NCBI RefSeq assembly: GCF_963678635.1
Contig: NC_087064.1
Location: 73,905,465-73,969,464, forward strand
Direction of reading: 5' to 3'
From: Symsagittifera roscoffensis
Lineage: Eukaryota > Xenacoelomorpha > Acoela > Convolutidae
DNA length: 64,000 nt
The position numbers and the translations under genes were made by a program. Under the pieces are notes generated by a model. The model had not been told where the DNA came from and made no database searches. It saw only the letters and a list, made by a program, of their open reading frames with translations. Of the stretch, positions 32,227 to 43,683 are shown piece by piece. Position 1 is the first letter of the stretch. Each line of letters starts with the position of its first letter.

Positions 32227-32791
32227 ATAGTATGCGTGCTACACTTGCTTGTCTATTTACTTGTGTGTGTATAGCACATGTGTTATAGATTCCTTTTAAA
32301 AGTGAAAAAAGAAATCCTATTAAGTTAAACATTGCGTATAAAATAGTTAATTTTTCTAAGATGTAAAAGGGCCATTCTAGAAAATCGAGAATTTCATTTT
32401 TTAGTGTAACAAAGCTAAAAATATTTATAGGTGAAATATCTTGTGGTCTGTATTTTTCACCATTTAGATATATATAGTCTTTAATGTCTTTAAAATATCC
32501 GCTATAATCTTGTGTATAGATATCTGCAAATCCTGCTGTTTCGGCAAGTTTGCGTAAGTTTTGGTCAATTGATTGTCTTTGTATAGTGTCCATTTGTGTT
32601 AATAATTCCTGGGATTGTTGTGTTCTAATGTGATGTTGGATATCTGATTTTGAATATATTCCAATTGATTGTAAATCGATATTTGGGTTTCGAGCAATAG
32701 CTCTAATGCTTTCGGGTGAAAATTTTTTGAGTGATTGCATTAATGTGGGGTATGGGGTAAGAAGATAATATTTATCTTCATCTGGGTTCAA
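32153..32791 (-). pseudogene. Envelope-like region, C-terminal part with membrane segments
   Basis: 212 codons in a different frame from the upstream glycoprotein part, so a frame change near 32795 splits the protein. A helical Gln/Thr-rich stretch is followed by a hydrophobic segment around ILYAMFNLIGFLFSLL and another around ILFAGFFGIFFI, then a short basic tail. This is the order expected for the stem, membrane anchor and tail of a viral fusion glycoprotein. That assignment rests on position after pol and on topology. Confidence 0.6.
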
Positions 32792-32796
32792 TTGTA

Positions 32797-34452
32797 CTAC
32801 ATTGTGGCTATTTTCTGATCCCCATGGGACTGCGGTATCCCAAAAATATGTTCGTCTTGAAAGTGTGTCAACAAAATGTACTTTATTCTTTTATAGCATC
32901 TTTTATCTTCAAAAACATATAGTGGTGATACTTTTTTGATACAAGTATAAAACCATAAAATGTTTCCTTCGTAGTCTAACAAATTTGATCTATTTCCTGA
33001 TAGTAAATATCCTGCGTAGGGTATTTTTAATACTGCTAGTGCAAGTGATTGTAGGATTTGTGTCCGTTCTAATTCGCATAGTTGGTGAAGTGTTTCTAAT
33101 TCAGAGAGTGACATTTCCTGAAAAATTCGACTAATTGTGTAGTCTAATTTCAAATCTAAGTGAATATCATAGTGGATATTACCAAAATAAGAATTGTTCA
33201 TTAGTGATAGTTCTTGTAAACGTGTGCTTCTTGTGTCACGTGGCTTTAGATGTCCACCAGGTTGACCATTACTTTTTTGAAAATTGACTGGTAAATATGA
33301 TGTTCCCTCGTGTAAAGGATGACTTGTGGCATAGGGGTCAATTTTTATTTTTCCAGTGGTCATGTCGAAACCTTTTTCGTATTCAACTAATATTTCAGTA
33401 TATTGTGTTTTGTGAAGTGGATTTCTGTATTTGCATGCGAGTTCTGTTTCTTGACATATTTGAAAACGTGTCAATTTATTTTCTATATTGTGGATGTTTC
33501 GAAAATCAGTACCCTGTTTTCTTGATGGATTTACTTGTTCGTATGGGATTGATTGTATAAAGAATTTTTTGTGAAATTTTATCATTCGAGGGTGTATTTT
33601 TGCTACTTGAAATGTTGTACATGTATCTTCGGGAAACCAAACAATTGTTGATTGTGTTCGTGTTGTAGGGTCACAATAACCATGATCGTTTTTACAAGGT
33701 AGTCTAATTCCTTGATAGATCATTGTGTTGTCAGATAAATCTCGTGTGAGTTGTATTTTTTCGAGTTGTATTTTCCAATCGAAAAACATTATTTCTTGAT
33801 ATCCTCTATTTTTTGTGTCTGCTTTGCAGTTTGATGGATTATTTATACCAATGTGTGGTATCCAGTGCTTATCGTGTATGTCATAAGTTAATCTTCCGTG
33901 TGCGCCGTTGTATGGGTATTTTTCATCTAGTTTTATATGTCCTTGATATCTTTCAAGTTCTGCTTGATGTACAGAATCGGCAAAGACTTGAAAATATACT
34001 AAGTTTCTGTCGGTGTTTTTATTTCTTGTGATATTTAGTCTGAGTAACTCGTTTTTACAATCGTCGGGATTTAGATGTAAAAGTCGTTCTATATTACTTT
34101 GTTAGAATGATTCGTGGTCAAGTCGGTTTTTATTTCCGTTTGAGACTTGCGAACAATGTACTTTCTTTTCGGAAAACGTTGCTACAAATTTATATCCTAT
34201 GACTGTTGTTGCTCGGGCTTTTGAATAGAGTGTCGCTATTACATTTGTAGTTTCTATAGCTTGTGGTTCTGTTTCGCATTGTGATACTTGATTTATTGCA
34301 TATTTGTGTAGTGTTTTTTGTTCATTTTCTTCACAATCGTAATGTGTTACTAATAAGTCTAGGGATCCTGTGCGGGGAGAAGGATTTATGTTCTGATCGG
34401 AGATTATTAGAAAAAGGAGTTGGAGAAAAATCAATATTTTTAGAATATACAT
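32797..34452 (-). pseudogene. Envelope-like glycoprotein, ectodomain part, with an in-frame stop
   Basis: The frame starts at 34452 with a clear signal peptide (MYILKILIFLQLLFLIIS), is stopped near 34102 and is open again from that stop to 32797. The ectodomain has several cysteines and N-linked glycosylation sequons, and a late G-N-x-S ... YTC ... CYKR pattern. This reminds me of glycoproteins that LTR elements have captured from arthropod RNA viruses of the chuvirus/mivirus type. The resemblance is an impression, not a result. It cannot be expressed whole in this copy. Confidence 0.55.
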
Positions 34453-35597
34453 GTGTATGATAATCCTGAGTACGGGTTATAAAATGTGATGTAACCAATT
34501 GTCTTTTTGGTATATCTGTCGTATTTATATACTACTTCAGTTGTTATAAATGGTGGTGGTAGCGATTGAGCTGTTATATTTGGTGGGTTTAATGGGTAAG
34601 GATATTGAGCAATGTTGTTTAGTTTAACCGTGAATTCAAATTTTAATTGTAGACTATTTTGTTGGAGTATTTGAATGTTATGGTCACGAATGTCTTCGTG
34701 GATATCTTCTCTATATTGTAATCTATTAAGTGCCCAGTTGTGGAGTCGGTTATTTTCTGGGTGCTTTCCAAATAATGGTGGGGGTGCTGTGAATGTATTC
34801 CAGTCTAATCTTAAAGGGATATTTGTTGATGATTGTTCTCGATATCTAGCGTCGAGGTTATTTGGAAAATTTAAAGGAAAAGGTGTCGGTGAAATCTGGC
34901 TTATTGATGGTGTTGATGGTAGTGATAATGTTTCTGGTAGTGATGATGATGTTGTTGTATCTGTAGAGATATCTATAGGATCATTTATTAATTTTGGTTC
35001 ACCTTGTGTGAATGATTGTGTTGTCCAATATGGTAGTCGTGATGTTTGGTTTGGGGGTATAAAGGGATTTTCACGTATTTGTTTAGATGTTGGTGTTGAA
35101 CCTAAGTAATCTGAGGGTAGACTTGAGGGGCTACGTTGTGAAAGAAGCGTAGGGGTTTTCGTTAATATGCTCATTGGATTTTCCGGAGTTCTTGGTGATG
35201 GGGATTGGGGTATATCAAAATGAACTCGGGGGGTTTGAAAATTTCTATTTCGTCGTGGATGTATAATTTGTCTATTTATTTCAACTGTATTTTGGTTTTG
35301 ACTTAAATTCCGTATTCTACTTAATTCTTGTGGTAGTGTTGGGTACAAGTTATATGTTGGTTGACTTAGGGGTGCCTGTCGCTGAACTGGTTCTAGTGGT
35401 TCAGATAAGCGAGCGTGTCGTTCTTCAAAGGTATATGGGTTATCTTGGAAAGAAATTCGTGTAGATGTTTGGGGGTTTTGGGTAGTTATAGGTGGTGTCG
35501 GGTTTTCTTGGGATGATGTCGGTGAAGACTGACTGTGTGATTGTTGGTTAGCAATTTTTGAGGGTTTTTTATTGATTTCTTTTAGTGAAAAATTTTA
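34440..35597 (-). CDS. Pro/Ser/Thr-rich ORF between pol and the envelope region
   Basis: The frame is open from about 35597 to 34440 (about 385 codons), but the first ATG lies about 135 codons in. Its start may depend on splicing, frameshifting from the upstream membrane ORF, or a non-ATG codon. The N-terminal two thirds are disordered (repeated Ser-Pro, Thr-Pro). The last third is mixed and contains WNTFTAPPPLFGKHPEN. It overlaps the signal-peptide ORF by 13 bases. No family recognised. Accessory ORF B has a similar composition, so the two may be diverged relatives. Confidence 0.55.
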
Positions 35598-35770
35598 TGT
35601 TTTTTGTAGTATTCTTCTAGAAAAAGAATTAAAAGGATTGTTGCTAAGGCGAATGTTATGACTGCCTTCTTTATACATTTGCATATTGTCAATATGAGGG
35701 ATGATAGAAATGTTATAAAAATTACAAATAGTAAAAAAATATCTGTTCTACTAAAAATGGTTCGTATCAT
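35582..35770 (-). CDS. Small two-helix membrane protein (62 codons)
   Basis: ATG at 35770. Two hydrophobic segments, IFLLFVIFITFLSSLILTI and AVITFALATILLILFL, are separated by a short basic-cysteine loop (CKCIKK) and followed by a charged tail. The topology is that of a viroporin-like or small ion-channel-like protein, but such hairpins are common and no function can be assigned. It ends where the Pro/Ser-rich ORF opens in another frame. Confidence 0.5.
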   Translation of the reverse strand: MIRTIFSRTDIFLLFVIFITFLSSLILTICKCIKKAVITFALATILLILFLEEYYKKHKIFH

Positions 35771-36595
35771 TTAAATAAGTTTTGGGTTTTCGTACCTGTA
35801 AATATGGTCAATGGTTTTTTTTGAAAGCTGGAGATTTAGTTCAAATAAGGAATAGAAAATTTAAAAAACATTGCAAAAAATGATTAAGATTATTACAAAA
35901 GCTTCAAAGGTATCAAAAAGAAATATGAATAAAAGTTTAAATATTGTTAAAAAGTTTATGAAAATGTTGAGAATTATGTTGACTGATCGAGAGAAGAGCA
36001 TTTAAGAAATGGCTTCTTGATCGAATATTTTTTGTTGTTTGGGGCAATTTTCAAGTGTGGTCGAATTATTTATTGGTTTTTTGACAAGTGGGTTGAGTTT
36101 TGTGAAAAATTGTTGGGGGCGAATTGTATGGTGTTCGGGAGGTCTTCTTTTACTTTATTTTTATTTGTCAAGTGATCTGGGGTATTTTTGAGATTTTTAT
36201 ACTTTAGGCTAATTTAATATGGTCGTTCTTTTACTTTAGGCTAATTTAACATTTTTGTTTGGGGGGTTTTTGAGGTCTGAGTTGGGAAAATATTGTTGAT
36301 CTTTGCGTTATTAGATAAGGGAGGGTTTTGATATTATGGTGGTATTTATTTTAGTTGTAAAGTTGGAGTGGTTTGCTTATTTTTGACCTGGAGGTTGTAA
36401 ACTTATAGTTATAGATATGCCTGGAGTGTAATATCTTTCGTCTAATTGGTTTGTGTTAGAGTTATAGAAGGTGACGGATTGAATGAATCCTATTGGCTAA
36501 TTGTGAACTAGATTCGTTGCGTGTTTGTCAGCATGTTATTTTGAAAAATGAAAGCTTAAAATGTTTCAGAGGTGCAAAGATTATTAATTTTCAAA
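35771..36595. other. Non-coding spacer of the giant element between pol and the accessory ORFs
   Basis: About 825 bases with stops in all frames on both strands. The repeated TACTTTAGGCTAATTTAA (near 36200 and 36230) is the only structure I noticed. It may hold a promoter or splice acceptor for the downstream ORFs. Confidence 0.4.
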
Positions 36596-36862
36596 TTAAA
36601 GCTGTTTTTGAAATTCAACTTTCTTTAATATTTTAGATTGTGGAATGAATGTTTTGTAGTTTTTGCGTGGTTGATTTCTAAGTCGTGATGACTCTCTATG
36701 TTCTGATTTTTCGACTTGTTCTTGGGGTATAATTTTTTCTGTCATTTTTCTATTTTTTCTTTCTTTTTGAGGTATGTTTTGATCTAGCTTTTTTGTATTG
36801 TTTTTGGATGTAGTTGATTTTTTATTTTGTTTTTCGAGGTGAATGTCATTTTGTTCTTTCAT
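36596..36862 (-). pseudogene. C-terminal tail of Pol, cut off by a stop
   Basis: 88 codons in the same frame as the integrase ORF, separated from it by a TAA at 36941-36943. Very Lys/Asn/Gln-rich, ending with SSRLRNQPRKNYK, the basic tail typical after the integrase of Ty3/gypsy elements. Confidence 0.6.
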
Positions 36863-36940
36863 TTCATTTTCCGTATGTGGGTGATTTTGAATAACTTTTA
36901 AACCTGTGAAAGAATATAATTGAGTTCGTTCACGTAGTGC

Positions 36941-38331
36941 TTATTCTTTTGGGTAATAAGGTAATGGATTGTTTCGATGTTGAACAATTTCTTTTTGGTC
37001 TGAGTCGGTGATTTTATATGTTACGTCAGTGGGTTTGGCGATTATTTGGTATGGTCCTTTACGAAGGGGTTGTAATTTTTTAGAAATTCCTTTTTGAGTA
37101 TTAAAATTAGGTATTAAGACAAATGTTCCAATTTTTAAATCGGAGGCTAGTGTAAAGCGTGAATTTATTTGTTCGTTAATGTTTTGCCTTTGTAACAACT
37201 TTTTTGTTACTTTTTGGTAAATTTCATTGTGTTTTTTATCTCTATTTAAAATCCATTCGGTGTGTGTACCGGAGGCTAATTTAAGAATTTGTGGGTGATG
37301 AAAATGATCTTCATCATGTGTGTGTGAAGGTAGGTTATAACAAATTGAGTCTTTATTCGGTTGACAATAACTTTGTGCATTTTTATGAGAGTTTGCTGTA
37401 AACATAATTGGTTTACGTGGCTTTTGATTAAAAACCATTTCATATGGTGACATTCCTAGAGTTGTCGTGATTTGTGAATTATATGCTAAGGGAAATATTT
37501 TTACATCTGCTGACCACTCGGTGTATCTTGTATCATTTCCATTTATGATACATCTAAGATATTCTTGTAGTGAACGGTTCATACCTTCGACTAAACCGTT
37601 TGTCCAAGGTGCATGAGATGTACGTGGTTTGTGCTTAATGTTATATAAATGACATAGTGTGATGATTTCATTATTTATGAATTCTGTACCGTTGTCTGTA
37701 ACTAATATTTCGGGTAATCCGAACTTGGCTATCCAGTGTTCATAAAGTGTTGTGTAAGCGTAATAAGCGTTACAATGTGGTACTGGGTTAAGTGCTACAT
37801 AATGTGTGAATGCGTCAACAATTACCATAATGTAGGAGTTTCCTTCAGATGATGGTGAAATTGGTCCTTTTGTATCGAATGAGATACGATGGTTAAAATA
37901 TAAACTTTGTCCTTTAAAATCTTTTTTTGTGCTATTTGTTTTTGATTTGGATAAGGTTTATTTAGCTGACATACTATACAATCATTGCATAGTACTTTTA
38001 TCCATATTGGTGCATTTGGAAAATAAACATTTTGTATAAAATTTGAATATGTTTTCTCTGATCCAGAGTGTCCTTTAATGTTTTGTGTATGTGAAATGTT
38101 AAAAGCTATGAGAATCATACTTAAAGGGAGACAGGGAACTGTAGATTCATTTAATTGATATTCTAGAAGGTCTGTGTTTTCATTAATTGTTGTATTATTA
38201 AATTTTCGAAAATATCGGAGGAGTGTTTTATTTCCTAAAATTGTGGTATCTGCCTTTACGGGTTTAGTTTTGTATTTGTGCCATGATTTTAGTTGTCTAA
38301 TTACTGGGTCAAGGTTTTGATATTGTTTCAA
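36941..38331 (-). pseudogene. Integrase of the giant element (zinc-binding, catalytic and GPY/F parts), frameshifted
   Basis: The frame 38331-37822 holds the HHCC zinc-binding domain: H in FNISH and GHSG, then C-x2-C in CNDCIVCQLNK. The frame 37828-36941 holds the catalytic core with D in VIVDAFTHY, D in VTDNGTEFI and E in NGLVEGMNRSL, giving the D,D-35-E triad. It finishes with the GPY/F module (RKGPYQIIAKPTDVTYKI). A frame change near 37840-37900 separates the zinc finger from the core. The family inserts the cDNA into host DNA. This copy would need two reading frames to do so. Confidence 0.9.
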
Positions 38332-39259
38332 GGTATTAATTGTAATTTTATCTGTTGGGGGAGAAAAATGTTTTCAATTTCTAATTTAGATAAAGGAATT
38401 GTGTCAAGTGGGTCATGGAGGTCAAAAACTTGATTTATCGTGTATTTTGAATCATTTGTTTGTGGTCCTGATAAATTTATTTTATCAGTTAAGTTTTCTT
38501 TTTCAATTAACAAAAAAAAGTCTTTTTTATGCGAGTGTTGTTTTACTCGTTTTTGTTGGGTGTTATTTTTTATCCATTGTGAGTATGGAATTGGTTTAAA
38601 AGTTGATGTTCCAAGTTATTTTTCTGTGATTTATTTTTCTGTGATTGTTCAATGTCAGTTTTTACTGCATATTTGCATTCTAGTCGGGGTGATGTTTCGT
38701 TTTCTGCAAGGTAAAATTTTATATTTTTGGGTATTTCAACTGTAGTTTTTCGTGTAAGTAATTCAGGTGGTGTATTTCGACTTAATGTATCTGGTAATGC
38801 AAGTTTCTTTCCTGCTGTCCAGACTATATGTAAATTTGGAAATGTCGTTAGAATTAATTGAAATCTATAAACTCGGTGATTTGGATTTGACTTTTGTGTA
38901 AAGAGAAAAATGATTGGTTAATGATCTGTGAATAGAACTGTTGGATGTTTTGATCCAAGTATCAGAAATTCATATTCTGTAAGTGTATAAATTATAGCTG
39001 TACATTCTCTCATTAAAGTTGAGAGTCGTAGCTCTGCTTGAGTGAATAATCGAGAATTTGCTGATATAAGGTTCATTTTATTTGTACCATTGTGTGATTG
39101 TAATAATGCTGCGCCGATGCCAAAATTTGAAGCATCGCACATTGCATAGAATGGTTGATTTGGATCTGGAATTGTATTTGAAATTTGTTCAAGAAGAAGT
39201 TTTTTAATTTCTTCAAATCGTGTTTGATGTTCAGTATTCCATTCAAAATTATTTTGTTG
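38328..39259 (-). pseudogene. RNase H and connection region of Pol, broken by stops
   Basis: Downstream of the RT stop the Pol frame continues through 39142-38918 with the RNase H motifs MCDASNFGIGAALL (Asp), LMRECTAIIYTLTEYEF (Glu) and VLFTDH (Asp), then a stop. After frame changes the sequence continues to a short open part at 38513-38328 before the integrase. RNase H removes the RNA strand during reverse transcription. Confidence 0.85.
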
Positions 39260-41431
39260 TCAGAGGATATTATAGAATGGTCTTAAATATAATTGCATTT
39301 TATAAACGTATTTGCTTAAGAAATTTAACATTCCAAGGAATTCTTGGATTTTCTTTTTGTTTGTTGGTGGTTGAAGTTTTTGAATAGCATCAATGCGTGA
39401 TTTTAATGGAGTGATTGTTTTTCTTTCTATTTTATGTCCTAAAAAATTAACTCGTGTTAAAAAGAAGTGTGATTTATCGGGGGCGGCCTTCAGATTTTCG
39501 TTCTGAAGTATTTTATGATAGTGTTCTAAAACTGTAAATATTTCTTCTTTTGTCTGTGATTGCAGAAAAACATCGTCTAAATAGGTGATTGTGTTTTTCT
39601 TAAGTATTAGTGGTCTAAAAATTTTGCTCATAAAAGCTGAAAATGCTGCTGGTCCTATGGATATTCCATAGAATAGGCGGTTGAATTCATATTGTTGATT
39701 TCCAATAACAAATTGTGTTAAACGTCGTGATTGTTCATCTAGTGGCATTTGATTGTATGCACTATTCATATCTGCGGTTGTAAAGTATTTTCCGTTTATT
39801 TTTGTTAAAATAACTTGTATTGGTTCAATAGGCCAATTGAATTTTGATTCGTCTATTAGTGAATTGAGATACCTAGCGTCTAAAACTATTTTTAATGATT
39901 CTCCTTTTGCTAGGATGATAACGGGGTTAATAAATGTGTTACCTTTTGGTTGTTCTTCTTTTTTTACCGGTGAGATAATTTTGTATTGCTCTAAAATATC
40001 GAGTAATCTATTTACTTTATCGTGTAAATGAATTGGTACTTTACTTGCTCTTTGTTTTTTGAAAACTGCGTCAGGTTTATACGGGAGATGTAGTGATGAA
40101 CTGATTTTTCCAACATCAAATTTTGATGCTGCATAGACTGATGAATTTTTTATTAGCTGTTTGGCTAACTTATCAAATTCGTCTTGTGTTATTTGTGAAT
40201 GTTGGAAGTTAAACATAGTTAAAAACTTCTGTTGATCTTCTGTATAGTTGGTTATGTTGAATGTAGGTTTGAAATATGGGGTTTTTGTGAAATAATCTGT
40301 ATTTCTTTTTTCATTACTTATTATATTATTTATGGATAGTTCTTCGTTAAGAATTGTGGATTGACAAATATCTAATAATTGGAGTATGTTATTTACGCGG
40401 TATGCTTTTTCATGTATGGGTGATATTGTAGCGTTTGTTTCGCAATATCCTAAGAGTCCTAAGGGTAATGTTACTTGATACGGTGTTTTGTTATATACAT
40501 GTAACGAAATGATGTCTGAATTCGTATTTTTCAAATATTTTATGGATGAAATCGTGATTTTGAAAAACTTATGGATGGGTTTGAATTCAAAGTCTGACAT
40601 AAAGAGTTGTTGTTTATTTTGATTTTTATCATATTGGTGAACTTGTTTTATTGAAAAGTTATATATATTTCCTGATAGTGGTTTCAGGTGTTTCCGTTGT
40701 TGGTTATAAATAGGATAAAATTTTGAAAAGAATGGTGGTTGTTTATTTAATCTTTGAAAAAATGTTAGAGCTGTATTTTTTGTTTTTGTATACTTATCTT
40801 TGATTAGTATTTTACTATTCAAGATGTTGATTGTTGGTATATATTTCGATATAAATGGTATGCCAATGATATTGTGTTTAATATCTGTGATATGAAATAT
40901 TTGTTTAAATGGCTTGTTTAGAATTTTATTTTGCTCCATTGTTCTTGTGGGGAGAAGGAATAATTGAACTTTTCCATAATTTACTAAAGTTGATCCTTGT
41001 GCTGTTGCTAGTTTACTAGAGGTTGCATGGGGCGTTAATTTTGGATGTAATGTTTTGATTTCATTCCATGTGGGAATGTTAATTATGTTTGATTCTGCTC
41101 CTGAATCAATTAAAAAATCAATTTCAAGATCTGGTGGTTGAAATTCTTTGTTTTTTGGACTTTCTAAGAGAAATGGTATTGTCCAAATTTTTTCTCTGGG
41201 TTGTTCTTTTTGTATATTTTGATAAATATGATTTGTGTTTAGACATTTTGTTTTGTCATTTTCATTGGGTTTGTTTACCGTGTTAATTTCGTTTATTTCT
41301 TGTGCCGTTTGTGTAGTATTGATGGGTTCAATATAATAATTGTGAAGGAGTTCCAATTGATTTTCATATATATGTGATGCAAAAGGTTGTTCATATATAA
41401 TAGGTTCGTAGTCGTTTTCGACTGCTATCAT
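39260..41431 (-). CDS. Pol: aspartic protease plus reverse transcriptase
   Basis: 723 codons. The protease box is FLIDSGAESNIINI (about residues 106-119). A 250-residue linker follows. RT motifs are LKIVLDARYLNSLID, YFTTADMNSAYNQMPLDE, RLFYGISIGPAAFSAFM and the YLDD box in TITYLDDVFLQ, then FLGHKI and EFLGMLNFLSKYV of the thumb. The ORF ends at a TGA (39260-39262) just before RNase H. It lies in the -1 frame relative to Gag, as expected for a frameshifting Ty3/gypsy element, though a Met at 41431 is not necessarily a true start. Confidence 0.95.
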   Translation of the reverse strand: MIAVENDYEPIIYEQPFASHIYENQLELLHNYYIEPINTTQTAQEINEINTVNKPNENDKTKCLNTNHIYQNIQKEQPREKIWTIPFLLESPKNKEFQPPDLEIDFLIDSGAESNIINIPTWNEIKTLHPKLTPHATSSKLATAQGSTLVNYGKVQLFLLPTRTMEQNKILNKPFKQIFHITDIKHNIIGIPFISKYIPTINILNSKILIKDKYTKTKNTALTFFQRLNKQPPFFSKFYPIYNQQRKHLKPLSGNIYNFSIKQVHQYDKNQNKQQLFMSDFEFKPIHKFFKITISSIKYLKNTNSDIISLHVYNKTPYQVTLPLGLLGYCETNATISPIHEKAYRVNNILQLLDICQSTILNEELSINNIISNEKRNTDYFTKTPYFKPTFNITNYTEDQQKFLTMFNFQHSQITQDEFDKLAKQLIKNSSVYAASKFDVGKISSSLHLPYKPDAVFKKQRASKVPIHLHDKVNRLLDILEQYKIISPVKKEEQPKGNTFINPVIILAKGESLKIVLDARYLNSLIDESKFNWPIEPIQVILTKINGKYFTTADMNSAYNQMPLDEQSRRLTQFVIGNQQYEFNRLFYGISIGPAAFSAFMSKIFRPLILKKNTITYLDDVFLQSQTKEEIFTVLEHYHKILQNENLKAAPDKSHFFLTRVNFLGHKIERKTITPLKSRIDAIQKLQPPTNKKKIQEFLGMLNFLSKYVYKMQLYLRPFYNIL

Positions 41432-43680
41432 ATTTATGGAGATAGTGTTTTCTGTATCACTTTCTGTGTCTGATGATCCACAGTTTATTTGATTTAGTTG
41501 TAGTTCGTTATTTCCTGTGTCATCAATACCTGGGGGGTCTGATGTTGTTTCTTCATTTGATTGTACTTGATTAATATGTCTTTGATGTTTGGGTGTACTA
41601 CTTCTGTAGCGATGTTTAGAATTATTATAATGGTTATTATTTCTATGTGGTGATTGAGAATAATTTCTATATCGATTATTATAACTTGAATTTCGATTTT
41701 GTGAATTATTTTGTGATCTGTTTTGATAATTGTCGTTTGATCTGTGATGGTTTGATCTGTTATATGAGTTATTTCTTGATCGATTGTTCGGGTAATTCTG
41801 GTTTCGATTGTTCGAATAACTTCTATTTCGATTATTTGAGTAGTTTCTATTTCTGTTATATGATGAGTTTCGTTATTGATTGTTTGGATAGTATTTGTTT
41901 CTTGTGTTTGATTGGGGATTGGATCTAGAAACAAATTGTGTTGTATTTGAATTTGATCTCGAGTAGTTATTTCGACTATTTGGTCAATTATAATGATTTT
42001 GTGAAGAATTCTGTGTATTTCTTCGTTCTGGTGATCTTCCTCTATAACTTAAGTTATATGGTGATTGATTCCTTGTGTAGTTAGTGTGGTTCGGAAGTGG
42101 TTTTCCTGAACTGTTGTTGCTGTATACATTTTTGTTTGGTAGATTTTGATCTTTCTTCATATATTGATAGAATGATTTATTTGGTTTTTATACTTTTGAG
42201 GTTTTTTCTGGTTATCTTGTTGTTTTTGTCTACATTCAGAAATAATATGTCCGTATCGTCGGCAATAATTACACCATTTTTTGAAAGATGGTTTGCCCTT
42301 AAAATTTGGGTGTTTTTCATAAATATTTAATATTTCAGTGATTTTTTCAACTAGGTCTGTATCTGATTCTTGTATGTTATTGATATTTGTAGTGTTTGTT
42401 TCGATTCGATTAACATACTGTAATTTTAGATTTTATGTTTCTTCAAGTTTCATTGTGATTTCCGCTTGCTCTAGTTTATCTACTAGTTTTCGAAAATCTA
42501 AAGCGGGTTTTCGAATTGAGGAAGGATGAGATGCTCTCTTTTTTATTGCTATTTTCCTTAATTGAGGTGTTAAGGTCATCATTAAAATTTCTGTCATTTT
42601 TGTGCTTTTGTAGTCATGTGTATTTAATGAATATGCTTTTCGAACTAGTGTTACGATACGTACTGCTAATTGTTTGATGGTTTCATTTGGTAATCTGCGA
42701 ATTTCATTACATAAAACTCTTTGGTGTTGTTTATTTCTTTCGGAGTCAAACATTTTTGAAAATTCTTGTGTAAATCTTTTCCAATTTGATTTTATTTCTA
42801 TAGGTAATACTGAAAACCATTTTTGGGCTGCGCCATCTAAGGTTGTTTGTATCAACGCTGTGCGTCTATGTATCCAATTTTGAAGTAGTGATGTATTAAT
42901 TGGTTCAGGTCCTATATTTAAAATTAAATTTGCTGTTACTGCATTTAAATAATCTTATACAGAATATTCAGGGTCTGTTCCTGTGAATACCATTAGTGGT
43001 TTATTTGATGTTATTGATGATCCACCCATAAGGTATGGATTCATTGTCATCTGTAGTGATTCTGCGGCATTTGGCATGTGTGAAAAATTTGAAAGTTGAT
43101 TTTTTGTTATTTCGTGTTGTTGAAGGTAATATGGGAGTGGTATTTCATTTTGCATTTGAGTTGGTTGATACGAGTGTGTGATCAATGGGTTTTCTGGTTG
43201 AATTGGTTGAAAAGATTGTGTATTAGTTGGATTTTGCATTTGTATTGGTTGTTGATTTTGTGTATCTGTTGGATTTGGAGAAAAAATTCTATGATATGTA
43301 TAAGGTTTTTGCACTCCTTGTCCGCGATATTCTTGAGTATACGGTGCAAAAATATCTGGTTGTAAATAATCATTATCAGATGATAAGTAATCCGTATGAT
43401 GAGGTGTTTGCTTTTTATTTTTATTTTGTTGAAAGAATGGGTATTTTTCACTACGATCCTGTGGAGGATGTGAATTAGGTCAAAAATTTACTGAGTTAGT
43501 TGTTGTCATTGGGTTATCCCAATATTGAGAACTTACATGATTATTATTAGTTTTTCGTGGGCGATAGTTTGTTTTTGACGAATGTGCGTAATTATAATTG
43601 TGTTCTGCAAAAGTGTTTCTTGTGAACGTTCTTCGTGTTTTTGACGGTACTGTCATAGGTCTATATGTTTGATAATCCAT
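41432..43680 (-). pseudogene. Gag of the giant element, several in-frame stops
   Basis: One frame runs from the ATG at 43680 to beyond 42240, with stops at 43480-43482, 42955-42957 and 42433-42435. Open parts are a Gln/Pro/Asn-rich N-terminus, a typical retrotransposon capsid (AAQKWFSVLPIEIKSNW...FDSERNKQHQ, about 42855-42433) and a zinc knuckle C-x2-C-x4-H-x4-C (WCNYCRRYGHIISEC) at about 42232-42276. After it lies a long Asn/Arg-rich low-complexity tract (41940-41640) that leads in the Pol frame to the protease. That tract carries further stops. Gag would form the particle and bind RNA; this copy cannot make it in one piece. Confidence 0.85.
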
Positions 43681-43683
43681 ATG

